From Bacteroidota bacterium (GTDB taxonomy: Bacteria; Bacteroidota; Bacteroidia; 2-12-FULL-35-15): DNA of 64,000 bases. Location: contig JAOQAG010000038.1 of NCBI GenBank assembly GCA_025963715.1, positions 1 through 64,000 on the forward strand, read 5' to 3'. Each line of letters starts with the position of its first letter. Position 1 is the stretch's first letter. Position numbers and translations under genes: made by a program. A model generated the notes under the pieces. The model was not told the origin of the DNA and made no database searches. It saw nothing but the letters and a program-made list of their open reading frames with translations. Positions 23,052-33,136 of this stretch are shown piece after piece.

Positions 23052-24845
23052 TCAGACTAATTCCATCTGCATATTCGTCAGGCTCCTGTACAAGCCATTT
23101 TCCAGCTGCATCAACTCCTGGTGCGTTCCCGCTTCACGTACCTGGCCTTTTTCGATCACTACAATTTTATCCGCTTTACGGATCGTGGATAAGCGATGTG
23201 CGATCACGAACGAAGTACGGCCAACCATTAATTTATCCAGCGCTTCCTGCACCACGCGTTCCGATTCCGAATCGAGTGAACTGGTTGCTTCATCGAGGAT
23301 CAAAATACTTGGATCTTTCAAAACGGCCCTGGCAATGGCAATGCGCTGACGCTGGCCGCCCGAAAGTTTTACCCCGCGCTCACCCACCACTGTTTCCAGT
23401 TTTTCAGGAAACAGATCGATGAATTCCAGTGCATTTGCTTTGCGTGCAGCTTCCACAATTTCAGCAATGGTAGCATTGGGTTTTCCGTATGCAATGTTTT
23501 CCTTGATAGTACCGCCAAACAGCAATACATCCTGCGGAACAATGGCCATGTTGTTACGTAATTCTGTCAATGGATATTTTCGTGCATCAATACCATCGAT
23601 CAGGATAGCACCGCTTTCCGGATCGTAGAAACGAAGCAGCAAGCTTACAATGGTTGATTTTCCGGAGCCGCTTGGCCCGACAATAGCAATAGTTTCACCT
23701 TTTTTAACGGACAGGCTAATATTTTTTAATACCTGGATTTCCTTCCGGGAAGGATACGTGAACGCAAGGTTTTCAAAGCTTACAGTTCCTTCAATGCGTT
23801 TGGTGATCTCTACATGTTCATTGATAGAAAGCAATTCAGGCTCCTCGTCTAAAATTTCGAATACACGCTCAATAGATCCGATCGCTTTTTGAACCTGTGC
23901 ATACAATTCGGCAATACCGCCAAAAGACACACCTACAAATGCAGAGTATAAAATAAAGGCAAACAATTCACTTACACGTAATTGATTCAGAGAAGCCAGG
24001 TGTATTCCGTACCAGATCACAGAAACAATAGCACCGAATAAACAAAAGATTACAAATGAAGCAAAAAAGCCTCTGTATTTTCCTCCCCGGATCGCATTTT
24101 TTACGATCTCTTCCGTGCTGCGTTTATAGCGTGCATTTTCAAAAAATTCATTAGCAAATGCTTTTACATTGCTAATTCCCTGGAGTGTTTCTTCAATGAT
24201 CGTATTCGATTCGGCGATGCGCTCCTGTACTTCTTTTGACGTTTTGCGGATGAAGCGACCGAAGATCACTGCTGCAATTGCAACAATAGGTACAATTCCC
24301 AGCATCATCAATGTTAATTTAGGTGAAATAACAAGTAAGAAAATGATCCCGCCGATCACTAAAATCACTTGTCGTAAGAGCTCTGCGATCGTTGTTGTTA
24401 GTGTATCCTGGATCTGGGAAATGTCGGAAGACATGCGGCTGTTCAAATCACCAACCCGTTGCTGAACAAAATAGCTCATTGGTAATGTAATAAGATGTGC
24501 ATAGATTGCCCGTCGAAGAGATGCCAGTGTGTTTTCGGTATAATTTACAAATAAATAAATCCGGAAATAGGAAAACACAGATTGAAATGTCAGTAATAAA
24601 ATCAAATAGATCCCAATGTTGTTGATCTTATCATAATTTTTGAGCTCAATGGTGCTGATCAGGTCTTTCAGGATCATTGGAAAGCCAAGCGCTGTTCCGC
24701 CTGTTAATAATAAGAAAAAGAGGCCCAGATATAATTTCCATTTATGCGGGCCGATATATTCATATAACCGGAACGCTTTTTTTAATGAACTTCTGTTTAT
24801 TTTTGCTTTCGGAAGATCTTCTGTATCTTTTACTTTACGTGCCAT
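23052..24845 (-). CDS. ABC exporter, fused membrane and ATPase domains (MsbA-like)
   Basis: A 597-residue half-transporter that works as a homodimer in the inner membrane. Six helices fill about residues 30-320. The nucleotide-binding domain shows Walker A GPSGSGKST, the Q-loop in IVPQDVLLF, the signature LSGGQRQRIAIARA, Walker B ILILDEATSSLD and the switch His in IAHRLST. All catalytic residues are intact. The family includes lipid A flippases and multidrug pumps. With no substrate-specific context, the cargo stays open. The C-terminus is normal. Confidence 0.9.
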   Translation of the reverse strand: MARKVKDTEDLPKAKINRSSLKKAFRLYEYIGPHKWKLYLGLFFLLLTGGTALGFPMILKDLISTIELKNYDKINNIGIYLILLLTFQSVFSYFRIYLFVNYTENTLASLRRAIYAHLITLPMSYFVQQRVGDLNSRMSSDISQIQDTLTTTIAELLRQVILVIGGIIFLLVISPKLTLMMLGIVPIVAIAAVIFGRFIRKTSKEVQERIAESNTIIEETLQGISNVKAFANEFFENARYKRSTEEIVKNAIRGGKYRGFFASFVIFCLFGAIVSVIWYGIHLASLNQLRVSELFAFILYSAFVGVSFGGIAELYAQVQKAIGSIERVFEILDEEPELLSINEHVEITKRIEGTVSFENLAFTYPSRKEIQVLKNISLSVKKGETIAIVGPSGSGKSTIVSLLLRFYDPESGAILIDGIDARKYPLTELRNNMAIVPQDVLLFGGTIKENIAYGKPNATIAEIVEAARKANALEFIDLFPEKLETVVGERGVKLSGGQRQRIAIARAVLKDPSILILDEATSSLDSESERVVQEALDKLMVGRTSFVIAHRLSTIRKADKIVVIEKGQVREAGTHQELMQLENGLYRSLTNMQMELV

Positions 24846-24889
24846 TGTTTTGTTTTTAACCGGTTAAAATTGTGCGGTTTAATAAAGAG

Positions 24890-24897
24890 CAAATTTA
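24890..24897 (-). promoter_or_regulatory. -7 promoter element for the ABC exporter
   Basis: On the minus strand this reads TAAATTTG, a consensus match 44 bases before the start codon. A TTTA lies 17-19 bases further upstream. Confidence 0.45.
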
Positions 24898-24962
24898 ATC
24901 ATTACCGGCGGTTTTAAATGTCATAGAATTGTCAGGAAGCTGTAATTAAATCAAAGCATATA

Positions 24963-24997
24963 AAAGCAAAAGGGCTTCGGTAAGAAGCCCTTGCTTT
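24963..24997 (-). terminator. Terminator of the rho-DUF4199 operon
   Basis: A GC-containing hairpin (AAGGGCTTC with GAAGCCCTT) lies 14 bases beyond the DUF4199 stop. On the minus strand the downstream side is T-rich. Confidence 0.7.
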
Positions 24998-25010
24998 ATT
25001 TGAATGTATT

Positions 25011-25523
25011 TTAATTCTCGCTGAACGTATGCGGCGGTTTTTTATTTAAAAGCGCTCCGGTGATCAGTGAAACGATCAGTCCCCAGAAAAGAATAGGAGG
25101 GATCAGCCGGAAAGAACCGTAATTGGCGCGAACGGCATCTAGGTATTGCGGATAGTCGGCAGGTAATATTTTTTTATCCGCCATCACTACCGTTTTTGCT
25201 TCGTTTAAAAAATAATCGATCGTATCCGGCGTAATAAACGTGTAATAAAAATAATTGAACAATGCTACGATCGAAGCCAGGATAAGACTGTAAAGCATTC
25301 CTGCTTTCATCGCTTCTTTAAATTCCAGCAACCCGCCATTTCCGCGTTTTGTTAAAAATATGGAAAGGATTACGCCGATAATGATCAGTGCAAATGCTAA
25401 AATATTACGGTATACATACACATTCACGGAATAAAAACCCATTGTCCGGGCCATCAGGTACCAGGTCATCGAAAAAATGATCCCTGCAGCAGCTCCTATA
25501 CTTATAATCTTTGATGCTTTCAT
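25011..25523 (-). CDS. DUF4199 membrane protein
   Basis: A 170-residue inner-membrane protein with four predicted helices (about residues 7-26, 34-55, 70-92 and 142-162), matching the DUF4199 family of Bacteroidota in length and pattern ('G...G..FS..W......Y', 'FKEAMKAGMLYSLILASI'). The function is unknown. The start lies three bases after the rho stop codon, so translation is likely coupled, and both genes share a terminator. Why a small membrane protein should be tied to the transcription terminator Rho is not clear. Confidence 0.72.
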   Translation of the reverse strand: MKASKIISIGAAAGIIFSMTWYLMARTMGFYSVNVYVYRNILAFALIIIGVILSIFLTKRGNGGLLEFKEAMKAGMLYSLILASIVALFNYFYYTFITPDTIDYFLNEAKTVVMADKKILPADYPQYLDAVRANYGSFRLIPPILFWGLIVSLITGALLNKKPPHTFSEN

Positions 25524-25526
25524 AAA

Positions 25527-27230
25527 CTAGCCATTCATGGAGATTAAAAACTCCTCGTTTGTTTGTGTATTTTTCATGCGGTCTTTCAGGAAATCCATTG
25601 CTTCCACCGGGTTCATATCTGATAAATGCTTGCGCAGGATCCACATGCGTTGCTGCGTATCTTTATCGATCAGCAAGTCATCACGGCGCGTGCTCGAAGC
25701 AACAATATCGATAGCAGGATAAATACGTTTGTTCGCAATTTTTCTGTCCAGCTGGATCTCCGAGTTACCGGTTCCTTTAAACTCTTCAAAAATTACCTCG
25801 TCCATTTTCGATCCCGTTTCCGTTAATGCTGTCGCGATGATCGTTAACGATCCACCGTTCTCAATCTTACGTGCCGATCCGAAAAAGCGTTTTGGCTTGT
25901 GCAATGCATTTGCATCCACACCACCGCTCAATACCTTACCGGATGCCGGTTGCACCGTGTTGTAGGCACGTGCCAAACGGGTGATGGAATCCAGCAGGAT
26001 ACACACATCGTGTCCGCATTCAACCATGCGTTTTGCTTTTTCCAAAACGATGTTCGCAATTTTTACGTGGCGGTCAGCCGGTTCATCAAACGTAGAGGCA
26101 ATTACTTCTGCTTTTACGCTGCGGGCCATATCCGTAACCTCTTCCGGGCGCTCATCGATCAACAGGATGATCAGGTACGTTTCCGGGTGATTCGCTGCAA
26201 TCGCGTTGGCAATGTCTTTCAATAAAACCGTTTTACCGGTTTTTGGCTGCGCTACAATCAATGCACGCTGTCCTTTCCCTATCGGAGTAACCAGATCAAA
26301 GATCCTTGCGCTCATATTCGATTGCGCATGGCCTGTTAATTTGAATTTTTCGTATGGGAATAATGGAGTTAAATATTCAAAAGGAACGCGGTCACGCACA
26401 TAACCCGGATCGCGGCCGTTAATTTTTTCTACTTTGATCAACGGAAAATATTTTTCGCCTTCTTTCGGCGGACGGATGCTGCCGCGAACAGTATCACCGG
26501 TTTTTAACCCGAATAATTTGATCTGTGATTGTGATACATAAATATCATCAGGAGAGTTTAAATAGTTATAATCCGATGAACGTAAAAAGCCGTATCCGTC
26601 AGGCATCGTTTCCAATACACCTTCGCTTACCACAATGCCGTCAAAATTATAAAGATCCTGTTGCGGGCGTTGGTTCGGGCGCTGGTTGGGATTCATATTT
26701 CCGCGGTTGTCGCGGTCTCTGCGCTCCTGCGACATGTTCTGATCGCCGGATGTATTTATTTCAGGATTCTCGTGGGATGTATTTTCGTTCGGATGAACGT
26801 CTTTTACTTCGGTAACTTCAGGAGTAACGGGAGTTTCAGTCTTTGGTGTTTCAGGTGTAAAATCCTCGTCGTGAAAAAAATTGATCTGCTCTTCTGCTTT
26901 TATTTTTGGCTGTGCCTGGTGAACTTTCGGATGTGGCATGTCCTGGTTAGGTTCACGTGGTTTGCGCGGACGCAGCACCCTGTTCTCTTCTTTGTGTTCC
27001 TTGTGCTCTCTCTGCCCGGGTTTATTTTCCGGTGTTTGTTCTGCTGTCGGTGCTATCGGTTGTTCTGTTTTTTGTTCGGTGGCAGGAGGAGGGTTTATTG
27101 CCTGGTGGTCAAGGATCTTGTAGATGAGGTCTTGCTTCTTCAATGCTTCATACTTGGGAATGTTCAAGGCTTTAGCAATTTCTTTCAGCTCACCAACAAG
27201 CTTGTTGTTTAATTCAATAATGTCGTACAT
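25527..27230 (-). CDS. rho: Transcription termination factor Rho with long disordered insert
   Basis: A 567-residue hexameric RNA helicase that ends transcription. The N-terminal Rho_N helical domain (about 1-45: '[30 protein letters not shown]') is followed by about 145 residues of low-complexity sequence rich in Pro, Glu, Gln and Asn (45-190), then the RNA-binding cold-shock-like domain ('[15 protein letters not shown]') and the ATPase core. Walker A is AQPKTGKT, Walker [12 protein letters not shown], and the Q-loop and R-loop segments are present. The insert is typical of Bacteroidota. In Bacteroides thetaiotaomicron such a region has been reported to drive Rho phase separation. Gene expression may start from a near-consensus TATCTTTA at 27288-27295. 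Confidence 0.95.
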   Translation of the reverse strand: MYDIIELNNKLVGELKEIAKALNIPKYEALKKQDLIYKILDHQAINPPPATEQKTEQPIAPTAEQTPENKPGQREHKEHKEENRVLRPRKPREPNQDMPHPKVHQAQPKIKAEEQINFFHDEDFTPETPKTETPVTPEVTEVKDVHPNENTSHENPEINTSGDQNMSQERRDRDNRGNMNPNQRPNQRPQQDLYNFDGIVVSEGVLETMPDGYGFLRSSDYNYLNSPDDIYVSQSQIKLFGLKTGDTVRGSIRPPKEGEKYFPLIKVEKINGRDPGYVRDRVPFEYLTPLFPYEKFKLTGHAQSNMSARIFDLVTPIGKGQRALIVAQPKTGKTVLLKDIANAIAANHPETYLIILLIDERPEEVTDMARSVKAEVIASTFDEPADRHVKIANIVLEKAKRMVECGHDVCILLDSITRLARAYNTVQPASGKVLSGGVDANALHKPKRFFGSARKIENGGSLTIIATALTETGSKMDEVIFEEFKGTGNSEIQLDRKIANKRIYPAIDIVASSTRRDDLLIDKDTQQRMWILRKHLSDMNPVEAMDFLKDRMKNTQTNEEFLISMNG

Positions 27231-27439
27231 ATTTTTTTATTTGGGTTTATTTGTATCAGCAGATAGCGATACATGAATGGGGGATAATAAAGATAATTTG
27301 ATAATTAATTTGGTTCTTCGGTAAAATAATCTGATTGTGATTTGTTATATAGATAACATAACGCGGAATCGCTTTGCAATAATACAAAGATTTTTTTACA
27401 TACAAGCAAATTTATCCAAACTCTAATTTAAATTTGTAT

Positions 27440-27862
27440 TTATTTTTTTACGGATTTTTCTACTTTTTCAAAAATTAGTTCTGTCTTCTTTGCGTTGCAG
27501 GACAATTTATACAAATCATTGCTTTCTATTGCCTGTAATACTTTTTTATAGAACTCTGTTTTGGCAGTTTCAGTAAGATTGGGTGAACCTTCAGGGCCGG
27601 TTTTAGGATGTATGTATATCAAGTACGTTTTATCGTCTTTTACCAGGAGTAAATAATAGACCCTAAATCCTCCACGACCGCTTAATCTTTTCTTTATGTA
27701 GGGACTTGACGGGTTATTATTTAAATTGGCGCCGGAACTGATTTCTGCAATTGTTTTACCAAAAAAATAATCTATTGTATCTTGTTCTATTTCGTTATAA
27801 GGCTTGTTTTTTTTTAATTTTTCTACTATAGACTTAAACTCCTGTATACAATAAACATCCAT
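27440..27862 (-). CDS. Probable RelE/HigB-like toxin of a two-gene module
   Basis: A 140-residue cytoplasmic, basic protein. The middle 'KKRLSGRGGFRVYYLLLVKDDKTYLIYIHPKTG' (residues 59-90, split here by reading only) has the strand pattern and 'GRGGxRVYY...LIYI..K' signature seen in RelE/HigB-type mRNA interferases, and 'L...........F....L.AI' follows as the C-terminal helix. The family is not certain, because the N-terminal 50 residues and the C-terminal tail are unusual. Its ATG overlaps the stop of the previous gene by one base (TAATG), the typical coupling of toxin-antitoxin pairs. The pair is visibly more AT-rich than its neighbours, which suggests transfer. Confidence 0.5.
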   Translation of the reverse strand: MDVYCIQEFKSIVEKLKKNKPYNEIEQDTIDYFFGKTIAEISSGANLNNNPSSPYIKKRLSGRGGFRVYYLLLVKDDKTYLIYIHPKTGPEGSPNLTETAKTEFYKKVLQAIESNDLYKLSCNAKKTELIFEKVEKSVKK

Positions 27863-28332
27863 TACAAATCAGACAATTTATTAGTAATGTCCTGAAATTC
27901 CTTGTTTTGAGGTAGAAAGAAAAAAACGGATTCCAGATCCTTATAAGCTTCGGTAAAATCGTCAATAGAATGTTTAAAACAAATTATTTCTGTTTTAGCA
28001 ATTCCTTGTCTCCTTATTTCATTATAAGAAACGTATTTTTTAATTAAAACGCTTCGTAAATCTTTAGAAGAAGCAATTAATTCATTTAAGGCTTTTAATT
28101 CGTTTTCCGAAAGACCAGTATACCAGGTAAGTTCCTCAAATTTTCCAGTTAAGAATTCGATCTCCGAGATTGTTCTTTGTAATTCTTTTTTAAACCCATT
28201 TATGCTATCAAGAAAATTGTTAATAATTTCTTCTTGTTCAGCCAATGATTGTATATGGGTTTTTTCATAGTATGAAGCATCTCTTACTACGTTTACAACA
28301 CCTACAATTTTTTCTGATATGGTCGCTTCCAT
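27862..28332 (-). CDS. Coiled-coil partner of the RelE-like gene
   Basis: A 156-residue, mainly helical cytoplasmic protein without an HTH, ribbon-helix-helix or other known antitoxin DNA-binding motif. Heptad-like spacing runs through 'LAEQEEIINNFLDSINGFKKELQRTISEIEFL' and later 'ALNELIASSKDLRSVLIKKY' (split by reading). I recognise no family. Being first in the bicistron and overlapping the toxin-like gene by one base, it is in the antitoxin position. If so, it is an unusual one. Alternatively, the pair may belong to a small defence or phage-derived locus. Confidence 0.5.
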   Translation of the reverse strand: MEATISEKIVGVVNVVRDASYYEKTHIQSLAEQEEIINNFLDSINGFKKELQRTISEIEFLTGKFEELTWYTGLSENELKALNELIASSKDLRSVLIKKYVSYNEIRRQGIAKTEIICFKHSIDDFTEAYKDLESVFFFLPQNKEFQDITNKLSDL

Positions 28333-28559
28333 GTTTTTTATTTACTCCTGGATAAGGGTTAGTTAATTTATGCAATTCAATATTTGGGAATAAAGGGTTT
28401 CATAAATTACTTACGTAAAATTACTCGTTTTATGTTAATTTAACTAGAAAATAGTATTTAATCGCTTATAAAGAGCAGTATAACTAAATGCCAATTATGA
28501 TATAAGTTAAAAACAATAATTGATGGACATTGTTGCACTTTACAGTTTATTCTTAGAAA

Positions 28560-29057
28560 TTAAGAACGTTTTCCAAGCTCAATCACTTCCAGGTCTTTGA
28601 TCTTATCGGCATCAATGGTAAAGCGCACCATGGTTTTTACATTGTGAAAACCGTGGTTTCCGGCAGCACCCGGATTGATGTGCAGCAGCTGGTATTTTTG
28701 ATCGAACATTACCTTTAAAATATGGGAATGCCCGCAGATAAAAAGGGTTGGTGCTTTCCGTTTGATCTCCGCCAGCGCTTCCAGCGAATACCGGTTCGGG
28801 TAACCGCCAATGTGCGTCATAAACACATCCACTTCCTCGCACATAAAACGCTGGTTCAGCGGGTAAGATCTTCTCACATCCGTCCCGTCGATATTGCCGT
28901 ACACCGCCACCAGCGGTTTTATTTTTGCCAGCTCATCTGCAATGGCTATAGTACCAATATCCCCGGCATGCCAGATCTGGTCGCAGGAATCAAAGTATTT
29001 AAAGATCTTCGGATCTAAATAATTGTGTGTGTCCGATAAAAGTGCAATGCGTTGCAT
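28560..29057 (-). CDS. YfcE/MJ0936-type metallophosphoesterase
   Basis: A 165-residue metal-dependent phosphodiesterase. The five calcineurin-like motifs are present: LLSDTHN (DxH), HAGDIG (GDxxD-type), VYGNIDG (GNxD), MTHIGG and CGHSH. The length fits the minimal bacterial phosphodiesterase family, which hydrolyses model phosphodiesters and, in some members, cyclic nucleotides; the native substrate is unknown. I chose the ATG at 29057, not the one nine codons upstream, because the longer start falls inside the terminator hairpin of the neighbouring adhesin gene. Confidence 0.88.
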   Translation of the reverse strand: MQRIALLSDTHNYLDPKIFKYFDSCDQIWHAGDIGTIAIADELAKIKPLVAVYGNIDGTDVRRSYPLNQRFMCEEVDVFMTHIGGYPNRYSLEALAEIKRKAPTLFICGHSHILKVMFDQKYQLLHINPGAAGNHGFHNVKTMVRFTIDADKIKDLEVIELGKRS

Positions 29058-29072
29058 GCCGCAATAGTAATG

Positions 29073-29111
29073 AAAAAACCTCAAAAGAAACGGGTCTTTT
29101 GAGGTTTTTAT
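29073..29111 (-). terminator. Terminator of the T9SS adhesin gene
   Basis: AAAAACCTCAAAAGA pairs with TCTTTTGAGGTTTTT over 15 bp around a 7-base loop. It lies 20 bases after the stop codon of the adhesin gene, with T-rich sequence on the correct strand; the hairpin is symmetrical enough to work both ways. Confidence 0.88.
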
Positions 29112-29130
29112 ATAGTGGTTTTCTACTTAC

Positions 29131-32100
29131 TTATCTGATCACCGTAACATGTCCGATGTATTGGTGTTTTTCACCGATCTTATCTTTCAGGTTAATGATG
29201 TACACATACACACCCATTGGCACTGGTGTGCTGTTGCCATTGGTGGTACCTTTCCAGTGTTTATTGATATCGTCTGCACGGAAGATCAGGTTCCCCCAAC
29301 GGTCGTAGATCAGCATTTCAAACTGAGAAATATTCTCACCTTTTGCATAAAATTCTTCGTTCAGGCCGTTTCCATCCGGTGTAAATGCATTCGGGATGTA
29401 GATCGTAAAGTCCGGCGTAATAACCAGGCAATTGGTGGTCGTATCGGCACAAGCCGGTGTATTGGTTGCGATCAGCTGTACACAGTATGTACCCACATCC
29501 GAATAAGTATGTGTAGGATCCATGGCTATGCTTGTATTTGTTCCTGCATTTAAAGCCGAATCCGCAAAGTTCCATTGCCAGCCGGTAGTGTTGATCGACT
29601 GATCGGTAAACGTGATCTCCGGATAATTAATAGATGCCGGTTGCGGGTTGTAAGTAAATGCTGCGATCGGCATATCGTACACCGTGATCATGCTGTTGAT
29701 CGTTTGGGTGTTGATACAACCCTGGTTGCTCGTATCGGTCAATGTTACATTGTACACATTGCCTGTCCCGAAACAATGGATCGGGTTAGCGCCGTAAAGT
29801 ATGGTACCGTCTACCGACCAACTGTGACCGGTAATGCTTCCGGAAGCAATGGTGCTGTTATCGCTGAATTTTACACACAGCGGAGCACAACCGGATGTTA
29901 CATCGGAGCTAAAGCTCATGTTTGGCAATGGCGATACCGTTACTGTTACCACATCGGTTGCTGCCAGTGTGGTACAGCCATCTGTTAATGTTACGGTATA
30001 GGTTGTCGTTGTTGAAGGAGATACGCTGACGCTAGATGTGGTCATTCCGCCCGGCATCCAGTTGTAGGAATAGCTGGTGGATCTTCCGCCCGAAGCAACC
30101 GCCGAAAGGCCAATGCTGGAACCCGGACAGATCGCTTCATCGTTGCTGGCAACAATGGAAAGCGGTATTCTTACCGTTACTGTAACCGTTTGTGTGTTGG
30201 CCGACGGGCATCCCATCGGATCAGTAGCACTTACGGTATAAGTGGTGTTGGCAGTAGGAGAAACGGTGTATGGATTCCCTGTAAACGCAGGTGCCATCCA
30301 GTTGTAGGTATACCCTCCCGGATTACCGCCTGTTGCCGATGCTGTTAATGAGGTGCTTTGTCCGGTACAAATGGTCACGGCAGGGACCACATCAATGTTG
30401 ATCGTTGATGGCTGTGTTAATGTGATCATTACAGTATCTGTACAACCGGCAGAATCGGTTACGGTGCAAACATAATTTCCTGCGCATAAGGATGCAGCGG
30501 TTGGGGTGGTTTGTCCGTTGTTCCATAAATAGGTGTACGGTGGAACGCCACTGCTGGCCGTTACTGTTGCTGTTCCATCGCAGCTGGCGTTACAGGTGAT
30601 TGCTGTAGTTCCCACCAGCGATGCATTTACGCCCGGTATATTGGTCACTATTACCGTTGTGGTTGCAGTACAACCGTGAGCATCCGTAACCGTTACAGTA
30701 TAAGTATTGGGAGTTAAATTGGTTGCTGTAGCTGTGCTTTGTGATCCCGGCATCCATAAATAGGTGTACGGAGCAACTCCGCCGCTGGCATTTACCGTAG
30801 CCGATCCGTCGGGTTGGTTACAATGCGATGTAGTGGAAGAGCTCGTCAATGCAATTGCTGCAGGTTCCTGGATCTGGATCGTATCGAGTGCACTGCATCC
30901 GATCACATCTGTAACAGTTACGCTGTACGTTCCAACGCATAAACTGCCTACTGTTGGTGTAGTGGCACTTGTGGACCAGCTGTAAGTATAAGGTGCAAAG
31001 CTGCCGCTGGCAAGCACGCCGCCTTGTCCATCGCAGGAGCCGGAACAATTGGCCGGTAACCCTGCGGCATTCAATACCAATGGAGTGCCTACGCTTATGG
31101 TGATCACATCCGATCCGGTACAGCCAATGCTATTGGTAACCGTAAGTGTATAAGTGGTGGTGGTGGCAGGCGTTACTACCGGCGATGTGCTGGCAGAGAA
31201 AGACGGGCTGCCCGGTGCATCCCAGTTATAGGTGAACGTGCCGGATGATGGCGTGGTTAATCCCAGTGTGAAGGATGCGCCGGAACAAATGCTGTCGTCC
31301 GGAATAGTAACTACTGTAAAGCTGGCCGAAACGTTTGCCGTAACCGGGGTACGTGGTCCCGTACAGCCGCTCATGGTGCTTTGTACAAAATAAGTGGTGG
31401 TGGCGGTTAATGCCGGGGTGGTGTAGGATGCACCGCTGAATAATAATGTTCCGCCCGCTGCTGCATCGTACCAGTCGTATGTTCCGCCCGGAGCTGTTGC
31501 TGTTAATGTTGCAGCTGTATTGCTACAGATAGAAGTATCGGCAGCTGTAGGTGCAGCCGGAATAGGATTTACAATAATGGAAACGGTGGCTACCGGGCTG
31601 GTACAACCGCTCACGGTTACTGTTAATGAATACGTTCCACCCATGGCAGGTGTTGCGCTGGTAAGCGCTGCCGGGTTGCGCACGCTGGCTGTAAAGCCGT
31701 TAGGGCCGGTCCAGCTGTAAGACGCACCTCCAATGTTATTGGAAGTAAGCGTGATGGTGCTTCCTGCACAAATGGCGGCAGGTGTTGTGCTTCCGTTAAT
31801 GCTTGGAACCGGTGTGGCCGGTGTATTGTTAACGACGGCAGTGGTGCTGCCGATAGGACTGGTACAGCCGTTTGCCGAAATGGTCAATGAGTATGTTCCC
31901 GTTGCAAGGTTGGTAGCGCCCGGGATGCTTGGCGATTGTGTTGATGCTATAAAGCCGTTAGGGCCGGTCCAGTTATAGGTAGCTCCTGCTACAGCAGCGG
32001 TGTTAAAATCAAGGGAACTGCCGGAGCAGATAGGGCCGTTGTTGGTTGGTGCCGGTGCTGCCGGTGTTTGATTGATGGTTACAACAGTAGTTGCCGTACA

Positions 32101-33093
32101 GGTGGCACTTGGCGTGGTTACCGTTAATGTATACGTACCGGATGCCAGTGTGCTGGCGCCTGCAATTACCGGGTTTTGTAAGGTGCTGTTAAAGCTGTTC
32201 GGGCCTGTCCAGTGATAGGAGGTGGCTCCAACCACCACACTTGCATTTAAGTTGAGGTTACCGCCCGAACAGATCGGGCCGTTGTTGATGGCGTTGGCAA
32301 TACAAGGCGTACAGTTGGGTGGCGATGTATAGGCTTGTGTACGTGTACAGGATGGTGTTGCAGAAAATACCGCAGTAACGTTACATGCTGCACCGTTGGA
32401 GGTAATTCCGTTGATGGTGTAATTGATAGGGCTGGTAAACGGAGCGTTAAACACCTGGCTTCCGCCGCAGCTGCTGGATACGGTTAATGTGCCTGTTGTT
32501 GGCTCTGTAGTAAATGCCACCTGCCCGGATACCGAATAGGTATTGGTTGCCGGTGTACAAGCAGTAGGTGTAGCGGTTAAGCTGCTGATGTTACAAAGTA
32601 CGGCACAGCTGGTAGAGCCTGATCCGCCTGTTTGGGAAAAAGAAACGGTGGTTGCTGCGTTTGAGTAATTGGTGATCAGCAATAAATAATATTCTCCGGC
32701 GATCCCGCCGGTAATGTCGGCGTACTCATCGGCAGTACCACCTGCATAGCTACAATCTTCGGTATTTGCAGCTGTTAATTGAGAAGCGCAGGGTGTGCTT
32801 GGCGACGTAAATGGCCCGTATAGGATAAAATCCACATCGCGTGCCGGTACAGGGTGAATGGTTAGTGTAATGTTTCCGGAAGTGCTTACCTGCATAAAAA
32901 ACCAGGCTGGATTTGGCTGGCTGAACAAACAGCCATAATTTGGACCTGCCTGTGCGGTTCCTGCACTTACCCCTGCAGGGTAGGTTGTAGAGCCGGAGCA
33001 GAATGGTGCCGCACCGCTACAATTGCTGTTCTGGGAAAAAACAGTAAGGTTGCAGAGTACAACAGTTATAAGGAGTATGAGAATCTTTTTCAT
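29131..33093 (-). CDS. Giant cell-surface adhesin with SprB repeats, T9SS type B sorting domain
   Basis: A 1320-residue secreted protein. A signal peptide (MKKILILLITVVLCNLTVFSQ) leads into a Cys-rich N-terminal domain of about 240 residues that is shared with the protein at 57761. Then come four Ig-like repeats of about 85 residues with 'GPICSG.....' and 'Y.WTGPNGF', further PKD-like units, three SprB repeats (hallmark 'C.GSCDG.A.V.ASGG..PYTY.W', 'C.GTY.VTVTD..GC'), a PKD domain ('GCAPLCVKFSDNS'), and a CHU_C/gliding-associated C-terminal domain ('IYIPNAFTPDGNGLNEEF', 'YDRWGNLIF', 'GVYVYIINL'). The last directs export by the T9SS and attachment at the surface. SprB-type proteins act in gliding or adhesion. 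The DNA is repetitive, and long open frames on the other strand are by-products of that. Confidence 0.9.
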   Translation of the reverse strand: MKKILILLITVVLCNLTVFSQNSNCSGAAPFCSGSTTYPAGVSAGTAQAGPNYGCLFSQPNPAWFFMQVSTSGNITLTIHPVPARDVDFILYGPFTSPSTPCASQLTAANTEDCSYAGGTADEYADITGGIAGEYYLLLITNYSNAATTVSFSQTGGSGSTSCAVLCNISSLTATPTACTPATNTYSVSGQVAFTTEPTTGTLTVSSSCGGSQVFNAPFTSPINYTINGITSNGAACNVTAVFSATPSCTRTQAYTSPPNCTPCIANAINNGPICSGGNLNLNASVVVGATSYHWTGPNSFNSTLQNPVIAGASTLASGTYTLTVTTPSATCTATTVVTINQTPAAPAPTNNGPICSGSSLDFNTAAVAGATYNWTGPNGFIASTQSPSIPGATNLATGTYSLTISANGCTSPIGSTTAVVNNTPATPVPSINGSTTPAAICAGSTITLTSNNIGGASYSWTGPNGFTASVRNPAALTSATPAMGGTYSLTVTVSGCTSPVATVSIIVNPIPAAPTAADTSICSNTAATLTATAPGGTYDWYDAAAGGTLLFSGASYTTPALTATTTYFVQSTMSGCTGPRTPVTANVSASFTVVTIPDDSICSGASFTLGLTTPSSGTFTYNWDAPGSPSFSASTSPVVTPATTTTYTLTVTNSIGCTGSDVITISVGTPLVLNAAGLPANCSGSCDGQGGVLASGSFAPYTYSWSTSATTPTVGSLCVGTYSVTVTDVIGCSALDTIQIQEPAAIALTSSSTTSHCNQPDGSATVNASGGVAPYTYLWMPGSQSTATATNLTPNTYTVTVTDAHGCTATTTVIVTNIPGVNASLVGTTAITCNASCDGTATVTASSGVPPYTYLWNNGQTTPTAASLCAGNYVCTVTDSAGCTDTVMITLTQPSTINIDVVPAVTICTGQSTSLTASATGGNPGGYTYNWMAPAFTGNPYTVSPTANTTYTVSATDPMGCPSANTQTVTVTVRIPLSIVASNDEAICPGSSIGLSAVASGGRSTSYSYNWMPGGMTTSSVSVSPSTTTTYTVTLTDGCTTLAATDVVTVTVSPLPNMSFSSDVTSGCAPLCVKFSDNSTIASGSITGHSWSVDGTILYGANPIHCFGTGNVYNVTLTDTSNQGCINTQTINSMITVYDMPIAAFTYNPQPASINYPEITFTDQSINTTGWQWNFADSALNAGTNTSIAMDPTHTYSDVGTYCVQLIATNTPACADTTTNCLVITPDFTIYIPNAFTPDGNGLNEEFYAKGENISQFEMLIYDRWGNLIFRADDINKHWKGTTNGNSTPVPMGVYVYIINLKDKIGEKHQYIGHVTVIR

Positions 33094-33136
33094 TTGTGGG
33101 AGTGAGTATGCTTGTTTAGTTATGTACGGTTTCGGT

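Noticed and set aside
29058-29084. An earlier start for the phosphodiesterase gene
   Set aside because: It lies in the stem of the adhesin terminator, and the family begins at the MQRIALLSDTH segment.
29149-29553. A 134-codon open frame on the plus strand inside the adhesin gene, and others like it at 31520 and 31733
   Set aside because: They are antisense to a repetitive coding region poor in stop codons on the other strand. They have no ribosome site, signal or recognisable domain.
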